NCBI GenBank assembly: GCA_002897695.1
Contig: BDTG01000004.1
Coordinates: 11,752-75,751, forward strand
Reading direction: 5' to 3'
Source: a bacterium BMS3Abin14
GTDB lineage: Bacteria > BMS3Abin14
Length of the DNA: 64,000 nt
The notes under the pieces were generated by a model. The model made no database searches. It saw only the letters and a list, made by a program, of their open reading frames with translations, and was not told the origin of the DNA. The position numbers were made by a program, and so were the translations under genes. Positions 37,501 to 46,108 of the stretch are shown here, in pieces (the stretch's first letter is position 1; every line of letters starts with the position of its first letter).

Positions 37501-40500
37501 GAACAAGGCTCAAGGGGTCCCTCAACCAGATCGCGGCAATCATCAGAAAGGCGAGGAATGCATTCCCCATTACCTGAGAAAAGAACTCGTGCATATGCTT
37601 CTTGGCTTTCGTCTTTGCCATCTGGGCGGTGGTCCAACGGAGGAGACCCTTGTGGCTGACAAAGCGGCGATATAGAACCCTGAGGATAGCGTCCGCCGCA
37701 AGGCCGGCCTGGTGAACCATGATTGCGATCTCGGCCAAAGAGCGGTTCAGATCATGTCGGAAGGATCGAAGAATGTTTTTCCTGACATCCCGGTTGGAGG
37801 TGAGCCAGGTTGACAGGTTTGCCATAAAAGCGGACATATACAGCAGCCCGACAAAACCACTGCACAAGAAACCTGCGGCAGGGGACATGAGCCAGGCGGC
37901 CGCCAGAAAAGGCACGGAAGCCACCGGCAGGAGGCTCCGGCGAAGATTGTCGAAAAATTTCCACCTGGCCATAGCCGAAAGCGGATTTTTTTCCCGCCTG
38001 CCGTCCTTGACCGGAACTTTCGATAGACACCACTGGGCGATCTGCCAGTCACCACGAATCCACCGGTGAGTCCTGAAACAGTAGGAATGATAGTCGGCGG
38101 GAAACTCGTCGAAAAGCTCGATATCGGTGGCAAGCCCCACCCGGGCGTATGCCCCTTCCACCAGGTCGTGGCTGAGCAGGCGGCCATCCGGAAACCTGTT
38201 CCTGAGAACCTGTTGCAAAACCTTTGGATCGTATATCCCTTTCCCAAGATATGACCCCTCCCCGGTAAGGTCCTGATAGACGTCGGAAACAGCCGTTGTG
38301 TAGGGGTCCGTACCCACCGGGTTGGTAAACAGCCGGCTGAACAAGGTGCCCGTGGCGCTGGGCAGGGAGGTACTGACCCGAGGCTGGATTACGGCATATC
38401 CGGAACGGACGACCATTTTTACGGGATCGATTACCGGTCTGTTAAGCGGGTGAGCCATAGTCTCTATAAGCCGGGCTCCGGTTCCATGGGGCAGCTGCGT
38501 GTCGCTGTCCAGGGTAATAACATACCGGATATCCGAGAGACGATCAGGGTCCCCAACGCGGACGATCTGCCGCCCATTCCGTGGTGATTCGCCGCAAATA
38601 AGGCGGTTCAGATCCTCAAGCTTGCCTCTTTTTCTCTCCCATCCCATATAACGGTCCTCAGATTCCGCCCATTCCCTTTCCCGGTGAAAAAGGTAGAACC
38701 TGTTGGAACCGTATCGGTTGTTCAGCCTCTCAAGCCCTTTTTCCGCAACACTGAAAAGCTCCTCATCGTCCTCCCGGTGGGGTTCCACGTGATCCACAAA
38801 ATCGGTGAACAACCCGAAGACAAGATTGTGGTCCGGATTTGCCTTGTAGCGTATTTCGAGGCTCTCCAGGTCCGACATGGCGCCGGCCCGGTCGGTGAGG
38901 AGAACAGGGACAACGACCAGGGTTCGAAACTCGTCGGGAATCCCTCTCTTCTGAAAAAACATCTTCGGCAGCTTCCTTGGCGGAAGAAGGCGGGTTACAA
39001 GGTAGTTGACCACCTGGACACCGAACTGGCTGGCCGGAACCAGGGAAAGAAGGACAAGGATCGCAAGGTAAGCAGGATTTGAGCCGAAGGATAGTCCCAG
39101 ACCCAGGATAGTTCCCGTCACGGCGAGGGACACGGCGCCGATTGTGGTGAGATACAGGGAAGTGTGGCGCCTGTAGACCCACTGTAAAACCCTGTTGCGC
39201 CTGTTATCCCTGCATTCCAGTCTATCTAGGAGTTCTTCTTTCCCGTCACCTATCAGATACCGCCCCACATGTGACGCCGACGGATCGGTTGACACACCGG
39301 AACCCTCCATGGCCATTTTTATGGCAAGCTGCGCAACTTCCCTTTCATCGTGTTTTCCGCATCTCGAAATCTCCTCCGCAGCTTTTCGATAGCTGTCCCT
39401 GGTGTAAAAATCCATGGATGAATATATCCCCATGGGGTCGTCACGGAGGATCGCCTCCACGGAGCTTTGTTCCTCGAAAACCTCCCGCCAGTCAAACTGC
39501 TTAAGCCAACGGAGGCTCGTCATCCCGTTGCCTATGGCGATTTCGTCCGAGGTCTGGAGCGCCCTCTCCTCACTGATAATGCTCTCCAGCGGGGATCCGA
39601 CTTTCCTCTCAAGCCATCCCCTGACCGGGTTGAGGATGGATTCCTCGTCATAAATGTGATCGATAATCTGGAGGGCAAAGTTTGCGCTGGGATCGGGGAA
39701 TTCCTCCGTGAGCCTGGACAGGATATTAAATATCTGATCGGGATCATTGCGCACGGCCACCGCAAGCCTGTTGGACCAGAAATCGGCGCTCTCACTCTCT
39801 CGCAGCCAGGAATCCACCTTCTCGAACAAACTGCGGAGGCGGTCCACAAGAGCGATACGCAGCATGATGGGCAGCGCCCACAACTCCCCGGTCGACAGGG
39901 AAGAGACAGACTGATATGCATCCAGAAAGTCACGGATGTTGTGACGATCCAGCTGACCGTCGGTGTGAATAACGAGTTCAGCGGCGATACCGTAAACCCG
40001 GGGATCACCTCTGTAAGGGCCTTCGGTCAGGACAGGAAGCTCATGATAAAACCTCTTCGACAGGTTCTCACGAACATCCGTGATGTGCCCATGAACGATA
40101 AAATAATTGTCCAGTATCCATTCAGCGGAGGTTGAGATGCTCTGTTCAAACCGTGACGCTTCAGCCAGCGTCTGGCGGACCTCCAGAATTATCTTCTCGC
40201 AGATGGCAAGATGATCGAGAAGGGGCTCCCCCCTTCCCTCGGCAGGCTTGATGGAATGGGCCTCGGCAAGTTCTCTGGCATGTTCCTCGATGTGGGCGGT
40301 GGACAGCGGCTCGTCCTGGTCATTTTCGTCTGCCTTAAGATGAATCTTTCGAGCGGGATGAGAGGCGAATATGGTGGGCTGATCCCGGCTGATCCGTCGG
40401 AGCAGCGCAACGGCCCTCCCAATGGATCTGGGGGAGGCCTGGACAATGACCACCGCCTCCTCGGCGATGAGACAGCGTGAATATCGCCCGAGAAGCTCCT

Positions 40501-40840
40501 GCTCCACCGCTATCCCGAGAAAACGGATAAACGCACGGTGGAAAACAACCCCCAGTATGAAAGAAAAGACCAGGGTGATGGATGTGAAGAACAGGCTCTG
40601 GTTTAAGGAAAAACCCAGGAAGGCCGAAAAACCGTATACCAGCACGGGCATAAAGATGCCGATAAACAGCCCCGCTATCAGCGCGTAAAATGATGAAACC
40701 TCATCGAAGGAGATCACACCGGCCGATGATCTTTGAATGAGCGCGGAACGTCGGAAGTGATGTTTTCTCAACTGCTTCAATGCTTCCTCGGCGGCCTCTG
40801 CCGAAGGGTAGAATCCAAGAAGGGATCCTGATTTTCTCAT
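31586..40840 (-). CDS. Cyclic beta-1,2-glucan synthase-like giant protein (GT84 - glucoamylase - GH94)
   Basis: 3084 residues, the usual size for NdvB/Cgs. Membrane helices lie near 50-110 and about 560-620. A GT84 glycosyltransferase follows, with VITLDSDTQLPHGTG near 775, GEGSYLGKGIYD, and RTHRWIRGDWQ near 928, then more helices near 980-1015 and 1095-1135. A glucoamylase-like region (MAHHQAMG near 1705) leads to two beta-sandwich GH94-type domains starting near 1790 and 2260, and a catalytic GH94 barrel with LIGSGDWNDGMN near 2743. The family makes and trims a periplasmic beta-1,2-glucan. The last 21 residues differ from the start of the domain, as usual. Alone in its strand run, with hpt upstream. 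Confidence 0.93.
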   Translation of the reverse strand: MRKSGSLLGFYPSAEAAEEALKQLRKHHFRRSALIQRSSAGVISFDEVSSFYALIAGLFIGIFMPVLVYGFSAFLGFSLNQSLFFTSITLVFSFILGVVFHRAFIRFLGIAVEQELLGRYSRCLIAEEAVVIVQASPRSIGRAVALLRRISRDQPTIFASHPARKIHLKADENDQDEPLSTAHIEEHARELAEAHSIKPAEGRGEPLLDHLAICEKIILEVRQTLAEASRFEQSISTSAEWILDNYFIVHGHITDVRENLSKRFYHELPVLTEGPYRGDPRVYGIAAELVIHTDGQLDRHNIRDFLDAYQSVSSLSTGELWALPIMLRIALVDRLRSLFEKVDSWLRESESADFWSNRLAVAVRNDPDQIFNILSRLTEEFPDPSANFALQIIDHIYDEESILNPVRGWLERKVGSPLESIISEERALQTSDEIAIGNGMTSLRWLKQFDWREVFEEQSSVEAILRDDPMGIYSSMDFYTRDSYRKAAEEISRCGKHDEREVAQLAIKMAMEGSGVSTDPSASHVGRYLIGDGKEELLDRLECRDNRRNRVLQWVYRRHTSLYLTTIGAVSLAVTGTILGLGLSFGSNPAYLAILVLLSLVPASQFGVQVVNYLVTRLLPPRKLPKMFFQKRGIPDEFRTLVVVPVLLTDRAGAMSDLESLEIRYKANPDHNLVFGLFTDFVDHVEPHREDDEELFSVAEKGLERLNNRYGSNRFYLFHREREWAESEDRYMGWERKRGKLEDLNRLICGESPRNGRQIVRVGDPDRLSDIRYVITLDSDTQLPHGTGARLIETMAHPLNRPVIDPVKMVVRSGYAVIQPRVSTSLPSATGTLFSRLFTNPVGTDPYTTAVSDVYQDLTGEGSYLGKGIYDPKVLQQVLRNRFPDGRLLSHDLVEGAYARVGLATDIELFDEFPADYHSYCFRTHRWIRGDWQIAQWCLSKVPVKDGRREKNPLSAMARWKFFDNLRRSLLPVASVPFLAAAWLMSPAAGFLCSGFVGLLYMSAFMANLSTWLTSNRDVRKNILRSFRHDLNRSLAEIAIMVHQAGLAADAILRVLYRRFVSHKGLLRWTTAQMAKTKAKKHMHEFFSQVMGNAFLAFLMIAAIWLRDPLSLVPAAPFLALWLVSPIIIWRMDLTVMGKQRMFSRREALVLRKIARKTWRIFDDFVGTGTHWLPPDNYQISHVDEIAPRTSPTNIGLYLLTVLAAGDFGFITLDEVSQRLRNTHSTLKQLKRYEGHLFNWYDVATLRPLMPGYVSTVDSGNFIGSLWTLEHGLKELMDEPIIGPRTFRGIHDTVLILGDALRDAGLTSKFGKTITELMELTGDPHDELEGMIRGIREIAAPSGKMVLGLRAEVDRYPQMHYRKLDDEELNPVEDAAYWAARVDSQIAEWNQIIDRYLKWAEMLFENHPGEIEALAGGERRDWKLLHQAPSLRQLAAENASFVQSVIDGQPENGSPSSRNPAGLTESMAPAVWAAWETLEDVEDLIRMGRELADGINLKFLYHERRKIFHVGFNINDQRLDNAFYDLLASEARLTSYVAVARGDVPIEHWMALSRPFGAMGRRRVLLSWSGTMFEYLMPLLFQKNYENSLLDMACREAVDTQIKYGKQRGVPWGISESAYADLDASKIYQYQAFGVPGLGLKRGLDEDLVVAPYATMLALSLVPAEAIGNLNRLAGMGLYGRFGFFESIDFSRRKKRQGDKGVIVRTYMAHHQAMGFLAIDNALHNQVMQRRFHSDVRVKALEPLLYERIPPNPSLFHVRAREQASSSVMPTEFVPAESKFRTPHTALPKTQIISNGNYSLMVTNAGGGYSRWRGIDLTRWRADTTRDAWGTFCYIRDLETDRVWSNSYQPVGGKMDNYVVGFTLDHAEIRRSDGGIETGSRIIVAPEDDVEIRHVTIVNRSGRPRVLEITSYIELSLADHRSDRMHPAFQKMFVFTERVEKLNALVAGRRRRNPDDEPVWAGHLITFDQPSKEPWQMETDRLRFIGRGRSPGNPDALRNPLSGSTGMVLDPMFSLRRRIRLRAGQTVSFSIILGAAETRDSLLALLDKYSDPKAVHRALERTWRQSQLELRHLRIQPEEARRFQHLASYMLFPGQKMRSPEERLRQNVLGQAGLWAYGISGDLPILAVTLADSRDINLVTQLLQAHTYWRRHGFMADFLIINEESSGYDQPLHGQLTRLINGHTMYTGTEQPGGVFLRNADQIPEESLTLLLSAANVAMVAARGPLPQQLGAPPARRHLPVKHLPKRLPKEEASTALRHMELKLTNGMGGFSTDGREYVITLRSGEQTPAPWVNIMANPSFGCLVSESGAGFSWYGNSQRNRLTAWSNDPVSDPPSDAVYIRDEDSGIFWTPTPNPIREVEDYRVRHGAGYTVFEHNSHGIEQELTIFVPLGEDGSGDPVRIQRLRLKNDTPEARNLSVTFYLEWVLGEDRESSQMFVNTAWDSIAQMMMVTNRYNPDYPDRVAFASISPHPDSCTADRTEFLGRNGNLSSPEAMRRVSLSGKTGAGLDPCSAIQTMLTIPPGEKAEVICLLGQGASRDEARDLTRKYRHSVTVQESLNATMGWWDRLLGKVEIKTPVESVNLMVNRWLLYQVVSCRIWARSGFYQSGGAFGFRDQLQDVLALLYAYPRIARSHILTAAGRQFAEGDVQHWWHPPGGAGIRSRCSDDLLWLPYAVIRYVHHTGDAGILDEMVPFIWGEALDEDVHEAFMSPTETARKTTLYDHCMKAIERGATSGPHGLPLIGSGDWNDGMNRVGLGGKGESVWLAWFLVDVLRGFSELSRDRGRDEDSEAFRERAAGIAEAVEKSSWDGRWYRRAYFDDGTPLGSAQNDEDRIDSIPQSWAVISGGADGERSRQAVESAWDELVLKDEGLALLLTPPFDGSQKDPGYIKGYPPGVRENGGQYSHGAVWLAKALAGLGDGDRAVDLLTMLNPIEHAGDPEKMQRYRTEPYVMAADVYRLPGHVGQGGWTWYTGAAGWMYRVWIEDVLGIRVKGDRLMVDPVIPGSWDMFSVRYRRGKAIYEITVQNPDGVGKGVSWIEMDGRRLDENAVPLVEEEEAGIVEAAIKHKILVRMGEGRIKTDAGIT

Positions 40841-40898
40841 GAAACCACCTTTGTCCCGCGAATCATCCTTGACGGACTCGCAAAAAGTCTATCCACTG

Positions 40899-41432
40899 CT
40901 ACTGTTTCACCTCAAAAATACCTGGGAGTTCCCGGTATTTCCCTCCCCAGTCAAGACCGTACCCGACGAGAAAACCCTTTTCTATCTGAAACCCGACGTA
41001 ATCGATATCGAGGGTAAACTCCTGACGTTCCGGTTTATCGACAAGGGCACACACCCTCAGGGAGGCCGGCCCACGTGTCTGGAGCTCATCCAGGTAATGG
41101 GCCAGGGTGCGGCCTGTATCAATGATGTCCTCCACAACGATCACGTGGCGGCCCGCCACCGGAGTGGTGATATCCTTGATGACCTTGATCCTGCCTGAGC
41201 TGGTGGTCTCATCACCATAGCTGGAGATCTCAGCAAAATCCACCTCAAGGGTGATATCCAGCGCCCGCACCAGGTCTGCCAGAAAGATGAATGCTCCCTT
41301 CAGGATTCCCACGAACAGGGGAAAACTGCCATCAAGTTCGCCACCGATCTGAAGGGCCATCTCCCTGACCCGATCCCCGATCTGTTCTGCGGTCAGGACC
41401 GGCCTCAGGTTTTCATTCGTTAGATTTCTCAT
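40899..41432 (-). CDS. hpt: Hypoxanthine phosphoribosyltransferase
   Basis: 177 residues; GCAGGAGGCG ribosome-binding site. The PRPP-binding motif VIVVEDIIDTGRTLAHYL lies near residue 100, and VDFAEISSYGDETTSSG plus YVGFQIEKGFLVGYGLD are family hallmarks. It converts hypoxanthine or guanine plus PRPP to the nucleotides. It is 58 bases upstream of the giant glucan synthase gene, which may share its transcript. Confidence 0.96.
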   Translation of the reverse strand: MRNLTNENLRPVLTAEQIGDRVREMALQIGGELDGSFPLFVGILKGAFIFLADLVRALDITLEVDFAEISSYGDETTSSGRIKVIKDITTPVAGRHVIVVEDIIDTGRTLAHYLDELQTRGPASLRVCALVDKPERQEFTLDIDYVGFQIEKGFLVGYGLDWGGKYRELPGIFEVKQ

Positions 41433-41567
41433 TTTACGCCTCCTGCTTTTTGATTATCTGCGACGGCCCGTTATGTGTCAAGGAAAGCGGAGCAGCCCTG
41501 TCCTTTTCAAACCCGCACTTTTGTGATAAAAAGAACATAAGTGTTTGTATCTTCCGGGGGAGTAGAC

Positions 41568-42977
41568 ATGACAGGTGTGAAGGTTCTTATCGTCGATGAT
41601 GAAGCCGTGATCCGGAGGGGACTCTGCCGTGTCCTTGAGGGAAGGGGCTATCAGGTGGAAACCTCCGAAAGCGGTTTCATGGCCATCGAAAGGCTCCAGA
41701 AAACGCCCTTTGACATAGTCATCACTGACCTCAAAATGCCGGGAATGGACGGGATCGAGGTACTGAAGGCCATCAAGATCCTGCAGCCGGCCGTGCCGGT
41801 CATCATCATTACCGGGTATTCCACCGTGGGGACAGCCGTGGAGGCCATGAAAAATGGGGCCTTCGACTATATTTCCAAACCCTTTACACCCGCACAGATC
41901 ATCGAGATGGTTGAAAAGGCGCTGGAACAGCGAACCGTTCAGATGCAGCGCACCCATCCCGAGGTCGGGCACAACCTGAACGGGTTCGAGGTCTTTATCG
42001 GTGAGAGTGAAGCGATGCAGAAGGTATACATCAGGATCAAGCAGGTTGCGCCCACCGACAGTACGGTTCTTATCACGGGTCAGAGCGGAACCGGAAAGGA
42101 ACTGGTTGCCAGGGCTATTCATAAGAACAGCATGCGCTGCAATAAGCCATTTGTAGCTGTCGACTGCACATCCCTTGTGGAGAACCTTCTGGAGAGTGAA
42201 CTGTTCGGCCATGTAAAAGGCTCCTTCACCGGGGCGGTACAGACTAAAATGGGCCTGTTCAAGGTCGCAGACGGAGGGACCCTGTTCCTCGATGAGATAT
42301 CCAACATCAGCCTGGCCACCCAGGGCAAACTATTGCGGGTCCTCCAGGAGTTCGAAATAACCCCCATCGGGGGAACCGAACCCCTCCCCATCGACATCCG
42401 TCTCATAACCGCCACCAACCGGGACCTGGATGAACTGGTCGATGAGGGGCTTTTCCGAAAGGACCTGTTCTTCAGGCTAAATATCATCCCTGTCCACCTG
42501 CCTCCCCTGGTTGATCGAAAGGGGGATCTTCCCCTTCTCATCGGACATTTCCTTAAAAAGTTCTCCGAGGAGATGGGCAAGGACATCCATGGGGTATCAC
42601 CGGCCGCCATGTCCATCCTGACGCAGCATCCCTTCACCGGGAACGTCAGGGAGCTGGAAAATATTATCGAAAGAGCTGTCGTCCTCACCAACAGCAAGCT
42701 CATTCAACCTGAGGATCTGGAAATTCGGCCGGTCGGCGACAGTCCTTCCAAGACTATTTCCGAGCCTGTTCCCCTGAGCGCGGAGAGCCTGAAAGAGATC
42801 AAGAGACAGGTCAGAGAAGAAGCGGTCAGGCCCATTGAACGCGCCTTCCTTCTCCAGGCCCTTGAGCGAAACGACTGGAACGTCACCCGGGCCGCCAGGG
42901 ATGTGGGAATGTTGAGGCCCAACTTTCAGGCGCTGCTAAAAAAACAGGGGATTTCCGCGAGGAACCATACAGGATGA
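41568..42977 (+). CDS. Sigma-54-dependent response regulator (REC-AAA-FIS)
   Basis: 469 residues from the ATG at 41568 (GGGGGAG upstream). An N-terminal receiver has the acid pair in VLIVDDEA and phospho-Asp in DIVITDLKMPGMDG near residue 55. The AAA+ core has GQSGTGKELVARAIHKNS (Walker A), SFTGA (as KGSFTGA, a variant of GAFTGA), and GGTLFLDEI (Walker B). The FIS-type helix-turn-helix is NVTRAARDVGM near 450. It pairs with the histidine kinase 78 bases downstream. It may activate the two sigma-54 promoters found in the window. Confidence 0.95.
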   Translation: MTGVKVLIVDDEAVIRRGLCRVLEGRGYQVETSESGFMAIERLQKTPFDIVITDLKMPGMDGIEVLKAIKILQPAVPVIIITGYSTVGTAVEAMKNGAFDYISKPFTPAQIIEMVEKALEQRTVQMQRTHPEVGHNLNGFEVFIGESEAMQKVYIRIKQVAPTDSTVLITGQSGTGKELVARAIHKNSMRCNKPFVAVDCTSLVENLLESELFGHVKGSFTGAVQTKMGLFKVADGGTLFLDEISNISLATQGKLLRVLQEFEITPIGGTEPLPIDIRLITATNRDLDELVDEGLFRKDLFFRLNIIPVHLPPLVDRKGDLPLLIGHFLKKFSEEMGKDIHGVSPAAMSILTQHPFTGNVRELENIIERAVVLTNSKLIQPEDLEIRPVGDSPSKTISEPVPLSAESLKEIKRQVREEAVRPIERAFLLQALERNDWNVTRAARDVGMLRPNFQALLKKQGISARNHTG

Positions 42978-43054
42978 ATGGACTATTTACGACCCTGTCA
43001 ATGTGGCAGTAACCTCTCCCTGAAAAGGGAACAGGGGAAACGGAGGAGGCGGGC

Positions 43055-44608
43055 GTGCGTCTGAAACTGATCGTTCAGATCTCGCTGATTACAGGAATCG
43101 TCCTGTTTTTTACCTCCGCCCTTTTCGGTTATTTCAACATCTCCACCCTCAAACATGCCTTCCTCGAGAGTACAGTAACCGACCTCGACCATCTGAGCGA
43201 AACCATACTTAGAACCGTATTCCATCAGATGCTGAAAAACGACAGGGATGAGATCCAGGTTACGATAAGGGAGGTCGCCCAACAGAAGGGGATTGAGCAG
43301 GTCAGGCTTATCAACAGAGAGGGAGTGGTGGCCCTCTCCACCGGAAGGGCTGGAATCAGCGCCGGCCCCGGTGGCGTAAAGGCCCCTGCCTGCATAATTT
43401 GCCATAACTATGGAATGTCCTGGGAAGATCCCTCCCCCATGGCCCGAAGCAGAATGTTCCTTGACAGTAACGGGAACAAAGTTCTCGGCCTGGTCAAGCC
43501 CATATATAATGAGAAGGTGTGCTGGACCGGTGAATGCCATACCCATTCCAGGGATACACATCTTCTGGGCCTTCTGGACATTACCATCTCCGCCGCCCCC
43601 ATGCTGTCGAAGATCCGCAATTATCGCAACAATACAATCATTCAGATACTTTTCCTGATCCTCTCCATATCACTCTGCCTCACCCTGCTCACCCAGAGGC
43701 TGATCGTCAAGCCGGTTCATACGCTGTTGGAACACACACGGGCCGTCGGCAGGGGAAAATGGCGTTTCATAGAGTCGGTGCCGGGGGATGAACTGGGGGA
43801 ACTTGCCGAGGCGTTCAACGACATGACAGGCAAACTGAAAAAGGCCCGGGAGGAACGGGATGAGTGGGCAGCAACCCTGGAAACCCGCGTGGAGGAACGA
43901 ACGCGCAAAATAAAGGAGATGCAGTCCGTTCTTATCCGCTCGGAAAAACTGGCGTCCCTCGGGGAACTCGTCGCGGGGATCGCCCACGAGCTCAATAATC
44001 CTCTTACGGGGATCATGATACACGCTCCTTTCATCGCGGAGGACCCACGGCTGGACGAAGGGCTGAAAGAGGATTGCCAAACTATTATCCACGAGGCCAA
44101 GCGCTGCTCCAGGATCGTCAGGAAACTGCTGGACTTCGCCAGGGTTTCCGATCCCCAAAAAACGATGCAGTCGGTCAATGAGGCCATTAATCGAAGCATT
44201 GCCCTGATTGAGCACCATGCCGATTTCAACGACATCGAGATCGTCAAAGAGTATGCTCCTGACCTTCCGAATACATTGATGGACGCTTCCCAGATCGAAC
44301 AGGTCTTCATCAACATGATGGTTAACGCTAGCCAGGCAATGCCGGCGGGGGGGAAGCTGACCATCGGAACGGGGTTAAATGCGGCAGGGGACAGCATCTA
44401 CATCCGGATCGAGGACACAGGCTGCGGCATTCCGAAAGAAAACATGGAAAAACTCTTCGATCCCTTTTTCAGCACCAAGGGAAACAAGGGAACCGGCCTG
44501 GGCCTTTCGGTTTCCTACGGAATCATCCAGTCCCACGGCGGTGAGATCGAGGTTGACAGCAAGCCGGACAGAGGGACAGTCTTTATCATTACTCTTCCCG
44601 TCGCATGA
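43055..44608 (+). CDS. Sensor histidine kinase with two c-type heme motifs in its periplasmic domain
   Basis: 517 residues from a GTG with GGAGGAGG upstream. A transmembrane helix (about 5-27) and a second near 190-215 bracket a periplasmic domain with CIICH at 112 and CWTGECH at 156 (CX2CH and CX4CH). HAMP follows, then HisKA with GIAHELNNPLTGIM and HATPase with NMMVNASQAM, DTGCGIP, and GTGLGLSV. The heme motifs suggest redox sensing. It is the likely partner of the upstream response regulator. Confidence 0.92.
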   Translation: MRLKLIVQISLITGIVLFFTSALFGYFNISTLKHAFLESTVTDLDHLSETILRTVFHQMLKNDRDEIQVTIREVAQQKGIEQVRLINREGVVALSTGRAGISAGPGGVKAPACIICHNYGMSWEDPSPMARSRMFLDSNGNKVLGLVKPIYNEKVCWTGECHTHSRDTHLLGLLDITISAAPMLSKIRNYRNNTIIQILFLILSISLCLTLLTQRLIVKPVHTLLEHTRAVGRGKWRFIESVPGDELGELAEAFNDMTGKLKKAREERDEWAATLETRVEERTRKIKEMQSVLIRSEKLASLGELVAGIAHELNNPLTGIMIHAPFIAEDPRLDEGLKEDCQTIIHEAKRCSRIVRKLLDFARVSDPQKTMQSVNEAINRSIALIEHHADFNDIEIVKEYAPDLPNTLMDASQIEQVFINMMVNASQAMPAGGKLTIGTGLNAAGDSIYIRIEDTGCGIPKENMEKLFDPFFSTKGNKGTGLGLSVSYGIIQSHGGEIEVDSKPDRGTVFIITLPVA

Positions 44609-44613
44609 ACCCA

Positions 44614-45129
44614 TCACTCATCCAGCAGCGCGAGGAGTTCCCGTTCCTGCCTTATTGCCTCACTGCAAACTGACCAGACCCGATAGTTCTCAAGACCGAG
44701 AATCGTCAGGCCCGCGAAGAACACCGGCCAGAAATTCTCCCGAAGCCCGCCGGCATAGTAGTAGAACAGATAAAATGCCGAAAGATACCCGATGTGCGAC
44801 CAGCCCCGGTAGCGATCGGGGCCTGTGCTCAAATGGCCCAGGATGAGAGCGAGGGCGGAAAAGGCGTAGACGACCAGTGCGATGCTGATGAGGGTGGTGG
44901 GAGGGGAGCCGCCCAGAAGATGCCGCATTTTTTCGGAAATTGGGGGGAGAAACCGGAAATTTGCCACTGCCCCCAGGCTAACCAGGAAAAAAAGGACCAT
45001 CCACCAAATACTGTAACGTATCTGTTGTTTAAGGTATCGGATTCGATCAAGGATTTTGCTGCGGCGCGAGTCCTGGCTCGGCACACCCTGTCCGGAGCCA
45101 AGCGATGACTTTGTTCCTGTTCTCGCCAT
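44614..45129 (-). CDS. Hypothetical membrane protein, last gene of the NrfD operon
   Basis: 171 residues from the ATG at 45129; a start at 45186 is possible. Four hydrophobic helices (IWWMVLFFLVSLGAV, LISIALVVYAFSALALIL, and two between 105 and 145) are separated by short loops, and both ends are charged. No cysteine or heme motifs. Family unknown. It is 66 bases after the diheme HAMP gene and convergent with the histidine kinase, 5 bases from its end. Confidence 0.75.
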   Translation of the reverse strand: MARTGTKSSLGSGQGVPSQDSRRSKILDRIRYLKQQIRYSIWWMVLFFLVSLGAVANFRFLPPISEKMRHLLGGSPPTTLISIALVVYAFSALALILGHLSTGPDRYRGWSHIGYLSAFYLFYYYAGGLRENFWPVFFAGLTILGLENYRVWSVCSEAIRQERELLALLDE

Positions 45130-45195
45130 AAGAGCACTCAGCTCGCCATTTAGCCCGAGGACTTTCAAGGGTACTCGGGGCCACACCCAAGGGGA

Positions 45196-46053
45196 CTAAA
45201 CCGGATCAACCTCCTCTTCTTTTGACATACTATCCTCTTCCCTGATTTTTCTCAATTCCATTTCAGCAAGATGTCTCCCCCTGGCCATGTCAAGATAGGT
45301 CCTTGCAAGTGACTCAACTTCCCTGACTCCTTTTGGAAGATCGTTATCCAGGCTCCCCTCGGAGACCTTTTTCACATAGTCCATCAACTGGCCAATCGGA
45401 TGCAGAAGGTTCCGTCTGAGGATGGCGCTTACCCCGCCCACCGACAAGATGAGAACCATTATGCAGAAAACCGTCATTCTCCAGCGCAGGGCGCGCAGTC
45501 TTGTGTCCAGAGGATCGGGCGACAGACCGACATCCAGTGTTCCGAGAATTTTCTGGTGGGGAGGGTGAAAATGACAGTCACCCGCGGAGCATCCGGTATC
45601 GTTGTATATGGGCGCGGTGATAGCCAGCACATTGCGGTTCTTTTTATTTACGAACCGCCTCGCCTGCTGCATGGACCCCAACCGTGCCGTCGGCTTGGAA
45701 CCGCTGTGACACCCTATACAGCCGGCTGTCTTTTTGTCCACGACCTGGTTTACCTCCCCGGGGTCCGAGGAGAACATGATAACCCCTTTTTTATTGAAGA
45801 TACGAAGATGCTCGACTCCCTTCTGGGCGCCGATACTGTCTATTACACGGTAAAGGGTTTCCCTGTCCGACTTCATCATGGTGTAGCGCGTTGAACTGAT
45901 GACGGTATCGGCAAGGCTGACCTCATGCTGTATCGCATCCCTCAGAAGGTCCCCCTTAATGGAGGAGTAGAGAATGAGGCTGCAGACGATGACAAAGCCG
46001 GTCAGGGAAAGCGCGATCGGGACAATGGCTTTGGAAACGAAGTTGTTAAACAT
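45196..46053 (-). CDS. Diheme-sensor HAMP protein without a kinase domain
   Basis: 285 residues from the ATG at 46053 (GGAGGAG upstream). A transmembrane helix (9-31) precedes a periplasmic domain with CIGCH near 112 and CSAGDCH near 156, at the same positions as in the histidine kinase at 43055. A second helix (about 190-215) leads to a HAMP domain and about 50 charged residues, after which the protein ends. No catalytic or methyl-accepting domain is present. It may be a redox sensor that signals through a partner. Confidence 0.88.
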   Translation of the reverse strand: MFNNFVSKAIVPIALSLTGFVIVCSLILYSSIKGDLLRDAIQHEVSLADTVISSTRYTMMKSDRETLYRVIDSIGAQKGVEHLRIFNKKGVIMFSSDPGEVNQVVDKKTAGCIGCHSGSKPTARLGSMQQARRFVNKKNRNVLAITAPIYNDTGCSAGDCHFHPPHQKILGTLDVGLSPDPLDTRLRALRWRMTVFCIMVLILSVGGVSAILRRNLLHPIGQLMDYVKKVSEGSLDNDLPKGVREVESLARTYLDMARGRHLAEMELRKIREEDSMSKEEEVDPV

Positions 46054-46108
46054 GTCCACTCCTCCTTTCCGGCCTTCCGTAAGCGCGGTGATGATTTCTG
46101 AAAAGCGC

